Both the position numbers and the translations under genes were made by a program. Below, one piece after another: positions 45,932 to 55,868 of a DNA stretch of 64,000 nucleotides. The notes beneath the pieces were generated by a model. The model did no database searches. It saw only the letters and a list, made by a program, of their open reading frames with translations, and was not told the DNA's origin. Positions within the stretch are counted from its first letter, which is position 1. Every line of letters begins with the position of its first letter. The DNA is taken from contig JAGTTD010000014.1 in the NCBI GenBank assembly GCA_018398585.1, positions 22,195,387 to 22,259,386 of the forward strand, given 5' to 3'. The stretch comes from Simmondsia chinensis. Its lineage: Eukaryota > Streptophyta > Magnoliopsida > Caryophyllales > Simmondsiaceae.

Positions 45932-46800
45932 TCATTCCTCTCTTTGTAATAATGAGACCCTTTGAGTCCGAGTTTCCATTTCCATATTTAAACTTTGCTC
46001 AAATTCATTATTGGGATCAACATCCATTATGAAGTTGTGCAACCAGGCAAGCACAAGATCCACTTGAGTTGTATAGGACCAAAAGGGCCCCACATCTACA
46101 ACGCGAAAGCGCTTCTTAAGAATTCCAAAGGTCATCTCAACAGCCATCCTTAGGGTAGAATGTCGAAGGTTGAACAACTCTTTCTTATTCTCCGAAGCCA
46201 AGTCACTAAATTCCTTCAAATGATAGCGCATCCCACGATATGGAGATATAAAGCCCTTTCGAATTCCACAGCCAGCATCAACAGGAAAATATTTTTCTAC
46301 ACAAATAATTTATCGTAGAATAATACCTTTTGAAAGAGGGGAAAAGCAAACAAGGGTTATATTTTCTAGTAATACCTTCTCGAACTTGAAGGCCTCAAGG
46401 CCTACATAATGCATCATTCAAAATACGATAGCCATGAGTTGATCCTTCCCAACAAGAAAGATAATAAGTAAATCTTTTATTAAAACTCACAGTAGCCAAA
46501 ACATTATGGGTTGTTCCCCCTTTCCTACCACGAAATCTACCTTGGGTACATGTGTTCCATCAATAGCCCTAATATAATCCTATGTTATACACAAATTTAA
46601 TTAAGAAACTACTAATGTTAAATTAACTTAAAAACTTATTTAAGATTATATATATCTTTTACCTTAAACCATGGATAAAACCTTGGAGTGGCTCTCATTT
46701 CAAGTGGAGTGGTTAAACTTGGTATCCTAACAACATCTTCGTACAACTTGAGAATTGCTTGGACCACAATATGAAAGTATCGATGCACGTTCCAACTTGA
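45932..46800 (-). pseudogene. PIF/Harbinger transposase (DDE_4 type) remnant
   Basis: The minus strand reads DYIRAIDGTHVP (first catalytic Asp), then FRGRKGGTTHNVLATVSFNK in another frame, SCWEGSTHGYRILNDALCRP, KYFPVDAGCGIRKGFISPYR (second Asp region), MRYHLKEFSD, and ELFNLRHSTLRMAVEMTFGI (third acidic residue), KKRFRVVD. At least one frameshift and a stop after ALCRP inactivate it. The spacing and motif order are those of plant Harbinger transposases. Confidence 0.85.
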
Positions 46801-46899
46801 CCTATGGAATCTACCCCTAACTACATGTTATCTCACATTATGTCCAATCAAATATACGAATGTAAGAACTTGCTCCCTCACAGTTATTTAAATACTCTC

Positions 46900-47810
46900 C
46901 TTCAAGAGGCTCTTTTGAACAACACCATCTCTCCTCTCCCCCCAGTTTTGAACCTCTCTGGTCCAAAACCCTCACTTCACACCCCCCCCCCCCCCAAAGG
47001 AACCCCCCAAACCCGAGCCTAGTCGATATTCTCGAACCTTGACCTAACCCAACCAAACCTAAACTCCAACCCTAACTCGAACCCTAACCCCAATCAAACC
47101 ACTAGGTACCCCAAAACTTGACCCTAACCCATTACACAGCCAAACCTAGCCCTACCAACTCCAAACCTAACCCCAAACACGAGCCTAACACAACATCGCA
47201 ACCACTATAGCCTCACTCCACGGCTCGCAGCCGGCCGGTACCAGGTAAGCAATAGCCCGCGGTCCCAGGTCAGATTTCTCCTCCTTGTAACTCTATGCTA
47301 AGGTCGTTGGATATTATTTGATTTCTCCTTTCTCGTTTTGAACTCCGTGATCTTGATTGTTGTTGCTATTGCTATTGCTGTGTCAACTATGCCCTTATGT
47401 CCTATGATTGTATGCGTGTTTGCTCGTGCTTGTTGACAGTTTAGTTTATGAACTCTGCTCGAAACTTGAGGTTATCTTCAAAGGGGTTGAGGAAGGGATG
47501 GACCAGTCAACTCGTTGAGGGAAGCCTGCGATTTGGGACATTAAATGTTGGCACATTAACGAAGAAGAGTTTTGAGGTGGCCCAATTGACGATGAAGAAA
47601 AAGATCAACATCTTGTGCCTTCAAGAGACTAGATGGGTGGGCACAAAAGCAAGGGATGTGTTAGGATATAAAATATGATATGCGGGCCAAGTCAGGGGGA
47701 GGAATGAAGTGGATATTATTGTGGATAGCTACTTTAAGGACAAAAAAGTGGGGGTGACTAGGATTAGCGATAGGATCATTGGCATTAGATGGGGAGATAT
47801 TGAATGTTAT
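46900..47810 (+). mobile_element. RTE LINE 5' fragment: 5' UTR and start of endonuclease
   Basis: Matches the start of the LINE at 34102: C-rich UTR, 'gattgttgttgct...gctgtgtcaactatgcc', then ~76 residues containing [20 protein letters not shown] and KKINILCLQETRWVGTKARD. Homology stops near 47810. Having a 5' end without a 3' end is the reverse of normal LINE truncation, so the rest was probably deleted. Confidence 0.75.
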
Positions 47811-48082
47811 AAGTAATCCGTGGGCTATCTCCTCATTTAGGTTGAGATAAGCGTGGTCATGTAATCCAGTTGCATTAGTGCCTGGTAAATGAACCATGAT
47901 AACCAAACATGTAATTTCAAATTATCAAAGTGTAAACTAAACAAAACCATTCCATGTGCAAAATGAAAGAGAGAGAAAGAGAAAGAAGTTCAAACCGTAC
48001 CGAAATTGAGCCCAAAGCCCAAAGCCTGCAACCTAAGGAAATCAACTACGAGCAAAGACGACGAGGGCAGAGTGGTGAGTAG

Positions 48083-48083
<1 letters not shown>

Positions 48084-48124
<41 letters not shown>
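48084..48124. repeat. (GA)n microsatellite
   Basis: About 20 AG units inside a wider GA-rich tract (47960-48350) near the right end of the Harbinger element. Confidence 0.9.
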
Positions 48125-48127
<3 letters not shown>

Positions 48128-48571
48128 GAACCCAAAGCCTGCAAACCCTAGCGAAATCGAAGCAGATGCGAGAATGGAGAGAGAGAAACCCTAGCAAGCA
48201 GACGCGAGAGTGGAGAGAGAGAGAAACTCTACCGAAACCCTAGAGACACGAGTGGGGAGAGAGAGAGGAGAATGCAAAAATTGGAGAGAGAGAGAACGGG
48301 ACGCATAATGGGAAGGAGGAGAGAGAGACCCCGCGAATGAGGAGAGAGAGTGCAAAAATGAGCAACCGGCGTTTGGGCCTCATGAATAGTGAGCCCAGAA
48401 TTGCAGCTTATGGTCTAGAAATCTAAAAATTCTTTTCTGGGCTATAGGGGAAAATGTGATTATGAAGAATCATGTATTCCTCCTAATTTTTTACAACAAA
48501 CAATGCAAAATTTAAAAACTACTTCCCGGAATTACATTTTTTTTTTTTTTGGTAAAACAAATAGAGCCTAG

Positions 48572-49337
48572 TTTTGTTTTTTGAACGCCGGTACAAGTTA
48601 GTTGTGCCACAATATTTTTGTACTTCATGTGGTGTATCATTTAGTTTTATATTTTTAATTGACTTTCTTTTTACAAAAATCATCTTTAATAGTAGTTATT
48701 TTCCATTTAACAATCATGATTCACAAATTTTCAATATTTAAAAACTACATCTAAAAGTTTAAATTTTTTCAATCAATCACCCAAATAACAATGTTAGTTT
48801 CCCATTGATGTTTTACATAGTTTTACATTTTCTGATATAAAAAAGAGGAAGATAAAATGCACATTTTGTGTCAGTTTTCTTGATAAAGCAATATATTCGA
48901 TAACTTTGAAATGGTTTCTATGTGAATTTCCAAATCTTGCTACATTCTTCTGCATATAGAAATTCGAACATGTGCATAGAACTACTTTAATAGTATAATA
49001 CTTTACCAAACTAACATATTTTATGTTTTCCTTAATTTTATATATAAACAAAGAAAAATCACGTGTAGCCTCACTAAAAAACTAAAAATATTAATATAGG
49101 TGGTTGATAGAAAAAAAATTAAACTTTTGAAGTTGGTCCTCGGAAAGATTAAAACATAATGATAGTTAAGTGAAAATGATTACCTTTAACGTAGTTCTGT
49201 GTAGAAAGAAAAATTTTGAATTATGTCAACTAGCTACGTGTTATTTTTTGTCAAATGGACAGTCATTAGCTTTTTGATGACAGAAATGATGATCGCCTTA
49301 TGTGCAATGCAAGTGAATAATAAAAACAGGGGCCCCC

Positions 49338-49379
<42 letters not shown>

Positions 49380-49908
49380 GGGTTCGTCAAGCTAACGTCT
49401 CTATATCTATATGTGTTACTTGATTTTCCTTATAAAAATACAACTAGAAGTTCATTCAAAAACTTTGCAGAAAAAAAAAAAAAGCATATTAGATATATTT
49501 GTGTCTAAAATTATTTCCTTTTTCAATTATTAAAGAAACGTGTGTTTATTTTTCTGCAAGATAATTTATTCTAAAGATTATATTTTCTTTAAAAACTACA
49601 GGAAATAACCTCAAACTCTTGAGATTCAGATTGTGCCACTAAATGTAAACAATTCTTGGGGACTATTCACTAGGTTTATCAATAACAACTTCTCTTGTTG
49701 TGAGTAGGAAAATTCGAAGTTGCGAGGTGTGTCTTAACCAAGGAATTGGTTAAGCAGTGGATTAGTTAAGTTGGAGATCTCAGTTACTAAACAATTTAAG
49801 TTAAAACTGCATTTAGATTGTACTTTTTCCAAAAGAAGACCAAATGGAGCGTTAGTCTCAAGCCTCTTTTTATTGCTTATGCAACTTTCTCCATGGAAAA
49901 ACATGACG
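48572..49908. other. Intergenic, no gene; contains a 39-bp poly-G tract
   Basis: AT-rich sequence with no coding similarity. At 49329-49378 lies GGGG, C7 and then 39 G (49340-49378). Confidence 0.6.
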
Positions 49909-51339
49909 CTAACTTACAGCACTGTGGCCAGGTTTAGTTTCTATGCCCTTCATCTTCATCTCATCTCTTACCACTCCCACATCCCCCCACCTCCCTGCCA
50001 ATGCATAAACATTTGACAAAGACACATAGTCCTCGCTTGGAGCTCCGTAACCCAAAGATCCCGATTCGGGTTGGATCCTTAGGAGTATCCTCCCCACCTT
50101 TTCACCCATCTCAGAATCCCCATGAAGTCTACACGCGCCTAGCAAACTCCTCCACAATACTGGGTCGGGTTTAATCATCATCCCTCTTATGATATTGTAA
50201 GCTTCTCGCAAGTGCCCGGCTCGGCCTAAGAGATCCACAACGCACCCATAATGTTGAACACATGGCTTGACACCAAATTTCATTTCCATGTTTTGAAACA
50301 AGTGAAGCCCTTCTTTTAGTAGTCCTGCATGACAACAAGCAGATAACAAGCTGGTGAAAGTGACCGCGTTAGGTATCACATTATGGCTCTTCATCTCATC
50401 CAACATCTCCAACGCCTCGTTCCCTTTGCCATGGAACGCCAATGCGGTTGTCATAGCAGTCCAAGTGAGCACGTTCTTTGCCTCGATCCCTTGGAAAACG
50501 TTCCACGCACTCCCCAGGCTCCCGCATTTTGAGTACATATCCACCAAACTTGTGCCAATGTACACATCACTTTGAGGGTCAGAAATTGTTTTCTCTATAA
50601 ACCCATGAAGACAAGCTCCAACCTCAAGCAAACCCACTTGCAATGCAGCAGAAAACACACAAACCATTGTCGTATTATTCAGTTCGATCCCTGATTCATC
50701 AACCAACATGCCCTTAAACAGCTTCAATGCCTCAATTGCATTCTCATTATTACTTAGTTTCAGTGAGCAATACCCTGCTATCAGCGCATTCCAAGTGACA
50801 CCATTTCTCATAGGCATTTCGTCGAACATCTTCCGTGCGCACCTAATACTCCCACTTCTCCCGTAGAAGTAAATGGCAGTAGTCGACACTAGCAAGTCAG
50901 AAATGAGACCATGCTTCACCGCACGAGCATGGATCTGCCGCCCTACATATAAAGCCGATAAACATCTAGATCTAGCACAAGCTCCAAGAGCAAAAACGTA
51001 AGTCCGATCATCGAAATGGAGACTGGATTTTGAGACCCAGTTGGCGAAAATGAGGATTGAATGTCTGGGATTGCTGGATTTGATGAGAGTGTTGAGGAGG
51101 AAGAGATTATGAAGGGGGTTGTGAAAATGTTGGGTGATGATGAAATGAGCGTAGTTTGAATGGGAGAGTGCGGCGTAACGTTCGATGAGTTGAGCGAGGA
51201 GAGATGGGGATTTATGGAGGCCGGTGACGATGATTCGGGCGTGGAGTTTGTGCAGGTGGTGGAGGGAAAGCCTGGCTAGTTTTGGTGGGGATGGCATGCC
51301 GGTTTTGTGGCGCAACCTCCATGGGCACCTAATATCCAA
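49909..51339 (-). CDS. MEF20: Pentatricopeptide repeat protein, PLS class, E/E+ type (MEF20-like)
   Basis: Intact intron-free 476-residue ORF. The N-terminus (MDIRCPWRLRHKTG) is basic and lacks acidic residues before residue 20 except Asp2, compatible with an organelle presequence. PPR repeats run from about residue 20 to 400: HARIIVTGLHKSP, GRQIHARAVKHGLISDLLVS, VTWNALIAGYC, GTSLVDMYSKCGSLGSAWNV, VLTWTAMTTALAFHGKGNEA, VTFTSLLSACCHAGLLKEGL, YGCVVDLLGRAGHLREAYNI. The E domain starts at DPVLWRSLLGACRLHGD and the E+ part ends KGIETKPGHSAVS; there is no DYW deaminase domain. Such proteins bind organelle RNA 5' of C-to-U editing sites and recruit a DYW partner. The sequence resembles Arabidopsis MEF20 (mitochondrial) as I recall it; orthology is inferred. 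A second ATG at codon 15 is possible. Confidence 0.88.
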   Translation of the reverse strand: MDIRCPWRLRHKTGMPSPPKLARLSLHHLHKLHARIIVTGLHKSPSLLAQLIERYAALSHSNYAHFIITQHFHNPLHNLFLLNTLIKSSNPRHSILIFANWVSKSSLHFDDRTYVFALGACARSRCLSALYVGRQIHARAVKHGLISDLLVSTTAIYFYGRSGSIRCARKMFDEMPMRNGVTWNALIAGYCSLKLSNNENAIEALKLFKGMLVDESGIELNNTTMVCVFSAALQVGLLEVGACLHGFIEKTISDPQSDVYIGTSLVDMYSKCGSLGSAWNVFQGIEAKNVLTWTAMTTALAFHGKGNEALEMLDEMKSHNVIPNAVTFTSLLSACCHAGLLKEGLHLFQNMEMKFGVKPCVQHYGCVVDLLGRAGHLREAYNIIRGMMIKPDPVLWRSLLGACRLHGDSEMGEKVGRILLRIQPESGSLGYGAPSEDYVSLSNVYALAGRWGDVGVVRDEMKMKGIETKPGHSAVS

Positions 51340-51419
51340 GAACAGGTGTCTCTTTTATTCTTTTTTCTTTTTTTGTTTTCTGGGTCAAATATATCCAAGA
51401 GTTTTGTAAGTTAACCTTT

Positions 51420-51451
<32 letters not shown>
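51420..51451. repeat. Poly-T tract upstream of the PPR gene
   Basis: About 30 consecutive T, ~90 bp upstream of the PPR start codon on its template side (poly-A in the gene's orientation). Confidence 0.9.
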
Positions 51452-51456
<5 letters not shown>

Positions 51457-51569
51457 AAAATTAATCAAAATTTTATGTGTAGTTTTAAAAATCATATATA
51501 TTTTAATTTTAGGTGCATTATTTTTGTTATATATATTAATATTAGAGTTTAGTAAATTATTGGTTTTTG

Positions 51570-51741
51570 AATTTGAATAGGTTATGGATTTGAGTCAGAT
51601 ATCCATTGCATGCGATGGATTTAGATTTGGATTTGGGTTGAAGTTTAATAGAGCAAATTGGGTGTTTTTGGATTTGCATAGGGTCGAGGTTTTTTTGGGT
51701 TGGATGTGGATGAAGGCAAAATAGACCCATTGCCATCCCTA
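51570..51741. mobile_element. Right half of the hAT-like MITE seen at 23906
   Basis: Matches about 24370-24550 (ttatggatttgggtcagata...ggatttggat...attgccatccctA). The end CCCATTGCCATCCCTA is intact. The left half is missing. Confidence 0.7.
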
Positions 51742-51956
51742 AGAACTAACACTGTTGATGAAGAAGAGATGGATTAGAGACCTATTTTATACCATTATAC
51801 AATTTACTTTGGACTATTATTTTTAAATATACATAATTTTAGACTAAAATATTATTTTACAAAGTTTGTGGACTAGAAAAATTAATACACAAAACTTTAC
51901 GAATTGATCTTCTCAAGTACTTGTAATGGCTCAATCTTTCGGGGTATCAGTTTGTT

Positions 51957-52140
51957 CTACTCCCAAGTCGGAAATCTTTCCCGAGTAAGAATGGCCCAAA
52001 CCTGATCTCCTACTTGGAATTCTATTGCCCTATGTCGTTTATTAGCTGCTAATTTATACTTTGCGCTTCCTTGTTGTAGGCGTTCTTTTGTCAGCTGATG
52101 AATGTTATGAAGTTCAATGAAAAAGTCTTCGGGCTTCCCA
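51957..52140 (-). pseudogene. gypsy integrase C-terminal fragment
   Basis: Reads HGKPEDFFIELHNIHQLTKE and RHRAIEFQVGDQVWAILTRE RFP-type sequence, the region after the integrase core in plant gypsy elements (VGD-VW-L). The preceding residues lie beyond the solo LTR at 54185 onward. Confidence 0.8.
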
Positions 52141-52144
52141 TGGG

Positions 52145-54184
52145 TGCAGTGGAAAACCAATTTAAAATTTTCAATTTTAAATCTAGAGCCTTGATCTATT
52201 AGATTTAGATCTTACTCTAATATATTCATAATATGACAAATAAAAATATCGAATAAAACAAGTATAAACATAGTATTAGAATAAACAAAATAAAGGAAAT
52301 ACATTAAATATCAAATACTTAATTTAGACATTCTTGAAACGCGAATCCCAATTCTGACTTAAAGATATGAAATTAGAATAAGAATTCTGCACAACTCAAG
52401 GTCTTCTTCGTAATGACCTCTTCTAGCACCGAGAGTGTGGGCTCCCATAAATATTTAACTTAGGAAAATTTTCGGAACAAATTTTTTCTTTCAATCTTTC
52501 CGAAAAATAGTTTTTCAAAAAAATTATGTTAAATAATAATTTAAAAAACTCCTAAAATAATTTTAAAATTTTCGTCACTGGAGTAAAACAATTTTAGGGT
52601 TTTCAAAAACTTCAATTCTATACGATAAGTATCGTATATTTATAAAACAAAAAAACCTCCATGACCGCGTATCATACTAGTACAAAACAAAATTTCCACT
52701 TTTTTAATGAATGGGCCCACATATCCCTGCGCTGGTTATATGTATGAATATATATATGGTGGCGTTTTTATGAGAGGGTAAAAGCATAAGAGAGGCAAAT
52801 CTTGACCCTCTATTGTAATGGACAATTAAGATTTGTTGCATATTAAAAACAAAACAATTAATGGCTAAAATTTGTTGAGTATTAAAAAAATAATTTCCCT
52901 CCCTTAACTCTACTTTCTTTCTGCCCCATAAAGGGGTATAGGCAATAAATTATTTTTTCATTAATGTTTAACAAATCTTGGCCATCCATTACAAAAGAGG
53001 GCCAAGATTCGCTCCTCTCACGCTCTTATCTTCTCATAAGAACGCCACTTATATATATATATATATTATTTTTATAAAAAGATATAATTTATCGTATTAT
53101 ATATTCATCTCATTAATATTTGTTTAGCATAAAAATTTATTTATCTTATAAATAAAAAATCAATCTCATGAATTCATTTTTAAATATTTTCAAACGATGC
53201 TTAAGTTGAGGCTCGCGAAGGGATTCAAGGAAAATCTAACTCTAGCTCCAAATGGGTCAAATCTGATTATTATCTCATGATGGCAATTGATAACTGTGTA
53301 ATAAAACTTAATTCAATTAAATAAGTTTTATTGCATTTTAGAATTAAATATATTCACTCAAGAATTTTTTAAATAACTTTTATTATGATAATTAATCTTT
53401 CTATTAGATATCCGTGAGTAAAACTTTAAGTACTATCGTTACTGTTGTCACATCTCTTGCTGTAGTTCTCGATTCCCATTTCCTGAACAATTCAATAATA
53501 CAAATAATTTCCGTACTAATCTCAAATGACAAACATATAGAATATTTTGGCCAAAGATTCTAGAATCCATTCGTATGCTTGCGAATCAACTAAGAGGACA
53601 TCTTTATCTCGTTAGATACTACAGATTCCACGTAAAATAACTGTCCGTGCTACACTTCATGTTGTCACCAAATGCACATAAGATTCAAGTCAACGCACAT
53701 TGACTAATCCTTTTAGCACATCAAAGCAACGAATAATCCATGCATGAGTTCAGACTATTTCTTGGATTTAGAGTTATAGTCTCACAGAATTAATTATTTC
53801 TAGTAACCGTTAAGAAATAAATAATTCAGGTGGCCATGTTCAGTGTTCCAATCGTATAGACAATACAAATATAATACATTTGGATCTTTATCTACATGAA
53901 CAAGACAAGCTACCTAAAGTATCATACTATAGTTTTATCAGACAAGTTGTCCAAACTCATTACCGACAACGAACATATGCTTGGACAACATAACACTTTT
54001 TTGATTTAAGTCTATCTATGGCTCAATCTCATTGGCCACGTAAACCAAACCCAACATGTCATCTTGGAGCATGTCCACCTTATCGAACGTTTTAGAAAAT
54101 AATCACACACATGTTTGACTTGTAAAATATAATCAGACAAAAAATTGACTAATTGGGTTTTTCCAAGACACCAATTCCAACACA
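52145..54184 (-). mobile_element. Probable solo LTR, ~2.0 kb, in gypsy integrase
   Basis: On the plus strand it starts TGCAGTGGAAAACCAATTT and ends GACACCAATTCCAACACA, so on the minus strand it runs TGTGTTGGAATTGG…CACTGCA, a TG…CA LTR. The flanks ATGGG (52140-52144) and ATGGA (54185-54189) match at 4 of 5. Integrase homology resumes on both sides. No internal region. Carries the MITE at 52758. Confidence 0.62.
52758..53049. mobile_element. MITE with ~80-bp inverted repeats, 292 bp
   Basis: The left arm starts GGTGGCGTTTTTATGAGAGG; the right arm, inverted, starts AGTGGCGTTCTTATGAGAAG. Both continue with GCAAATCTTGACCCTCT-like sequence. It lies in a TA repeat, so TATATATAT on both sides fits a 9-bp duplication but cannot be proved. 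Confidence 0.8.
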
Positions 54185-54189
54185 ATGGA

Positions 54190-55000
54190 GGATGAGGGAC
54201 ATATCCATAAACAACTAAGAACGAAGGGAACTTGGTACTTCTATTAACTGAGCTGTTGCAGGTGAATTCTGATTGATGTAATTTCTAATTCCAGTCCCTT
54301 GTGTACTCAACTACTGAACACCTCAACACATTTCCTAAGGTCCTATTAGTTTCTTTTGTTTGTCTCTTCATCTGTGGGTGAAGAATAATGCTGAAGTCCA
54401 GTGAAGTATTTGTCATTTTCTACAAACTCCTTCAGAATTGGTTCATGAATCGGACACCTCTATTAGATAAAATGTTGGTGGGTAGCCCATGTAGTCGGTA
54501 ATACTTCATGAAAGTATTACCGGGCAACATAGACAGTGGTTGCGGCCCTCCTACAAGCTATGAAGTGCGCCATCTTAGAGAACCTGTCTATAACCACAAA
54601 GATTGAATCAACCGCTTGTGGATTCTCGGTAGGCCAAGTATAAGTCCATGCTCACATCCGTCCAAGGTTGGCTAGGGATTAGGAATGGTAAATATAGGCC
54701 TATGTTGTTTGCTCCACCCTTGGAAATTTGACACATCTGCCGTCTATTGACAAACCGATTGATCTCTTTTTCTCATGCCTAGCCAATGCCACGTACTCAC
54801 CAACAACCGATAGGTCTTCTCCTAGCCCATGTGCCCTTCATTATGCTTTCATAGAAAATCTTCAGTCTTGAGCTAGATGTTGAGATGCACAACTGATTGC
54901 CTTTGAAAAGAAATCCCTCATAGACCGAATAGCCTGGGGTTATGCCCTATACTGCTTCATGCCAAACATTACTAAAGACATGCTTATCTTTATACTGCTT
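54190..55000 (-). pseudogene. gypsy integrase core remnant
   Basis: In mixed frames the minus strand gives PWTDVSMDL, a VIDRFSKMAHF-like segment (54600-54560), RRAATTVY and HGLPT-like sequence, and GLQHYSSPTDEQTKETNR-type sequence near 54370. Multiple frameshifts. Confidence 0.7.
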
Positions 55001-55459
55001 TTCCACCTGTCACCTAAGCTCCTCATGCCTAGCTGGCTCATCCAGTAGTGTGGCCTGTTTGGAAGGAGGCGCTTGACATTAGGTTAATTCGGTGCCGGAT
55101 ATCTCTCAATGGTGGCAAGGTATTTGGCAACTCCTCTAGAAGACATCATCAAACTCTTCTAATAATGCCTTTAATTGAGGTGTCATTTATCCCTAATCCA
55201 TCTGACACTCTTTTCCCCCAATAAGACGTACACGATCTTGGTTTTGTCAACTTATTTGGCAAACATTATAATACGACATTCTCGGCTAGAGCTGGACAAG
55301 GCACCTCATCCTTCTTCAGTAATAGCATGATCTTTGTATCACTAAGTACAAAGATGTAAGTGTTTCGTCACCTATCATGATTAGCGCACCTATCAAATTG
55401 CCATGGATGCCCAAGCAACAAGTGACGTCCATGTTCACTACATAACACCAAATCCCGTC

Positions 55460-55690
55460 TTAGTATTTTGCCCCGATTGAGAAGTTTACAAGGCCATGTT
55501 TCGACACTGTTACTTGATTTCCTTTCTTCAACGAAGAAAGCTTGTACGGGTTTGGATGCTCTTCTGTTTTCAACCCTAATTTCCTAATGGCTTCCTCTGA
55601 TATGACATTTTTGCAACTCCTTGAATCAGTGACTAGGTGGCAAACCTTTCCGCCTATGGTACAGGCTGTTTGAAAAATGTTATTTCTCAA
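55460..55690 (-). pseudogene. gypsy aspartic protease remnant
   Basis: Reads NIFQTACTIGGKVCHLVTDS RSCKN-type sequence with SEEAIRKLGL and HPNPYKLSSLKKGNQVTVS, the characteristic plant gypsy protease region. The active site has TDSRSC where the family has IDSGSC, so Gly is Arg and the enzyme would be inactive. Confidence 0.8.
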
Positions 55691-55868
55691 CCACTTGTCT
55701 CCATCTTCTTATTTAGGAGCACAACAAACTATCCTAATGATTATGAGGTGCGCTTCATCTCCAGTAATCTCTTCTTCATTGGTTGGCACGGACTCCTCCC
55801 GAGGCTATTCTTCAGTTGTTTTGTCTTCTTCAGCAGCAATACCCTTGATAAATAACCCTTTCCGATAT

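Larger units (their letters stand above)
43837..48568 (-). mobile_element. PIF/Harbinger element with decayed transposase and Myb/SANT ORFs
   Basis: TIRs: GGCTCCATTTGTTTC and, inverted, GGCTCTATTTGTTTT, the same type as the element at 40419. The left flank is TTA; the right is TAG, so the duplication is imperfect. Both Harbinger genes are present as remnants on the minus strand. Later insertions: an RTE 5' fragment (46900-47810) and an L1-like tail (44757-45130). GA-rich simple repeats occupy 47960-48350. Confidence 0.65.

Noticed and set aside
47040..47110. Telomere-like repeats (CCCTAAC words)
   Set aside because: Irregular C-rich words, not the CCCTAAA plant repeat, and part of the RTE 5' UTR.
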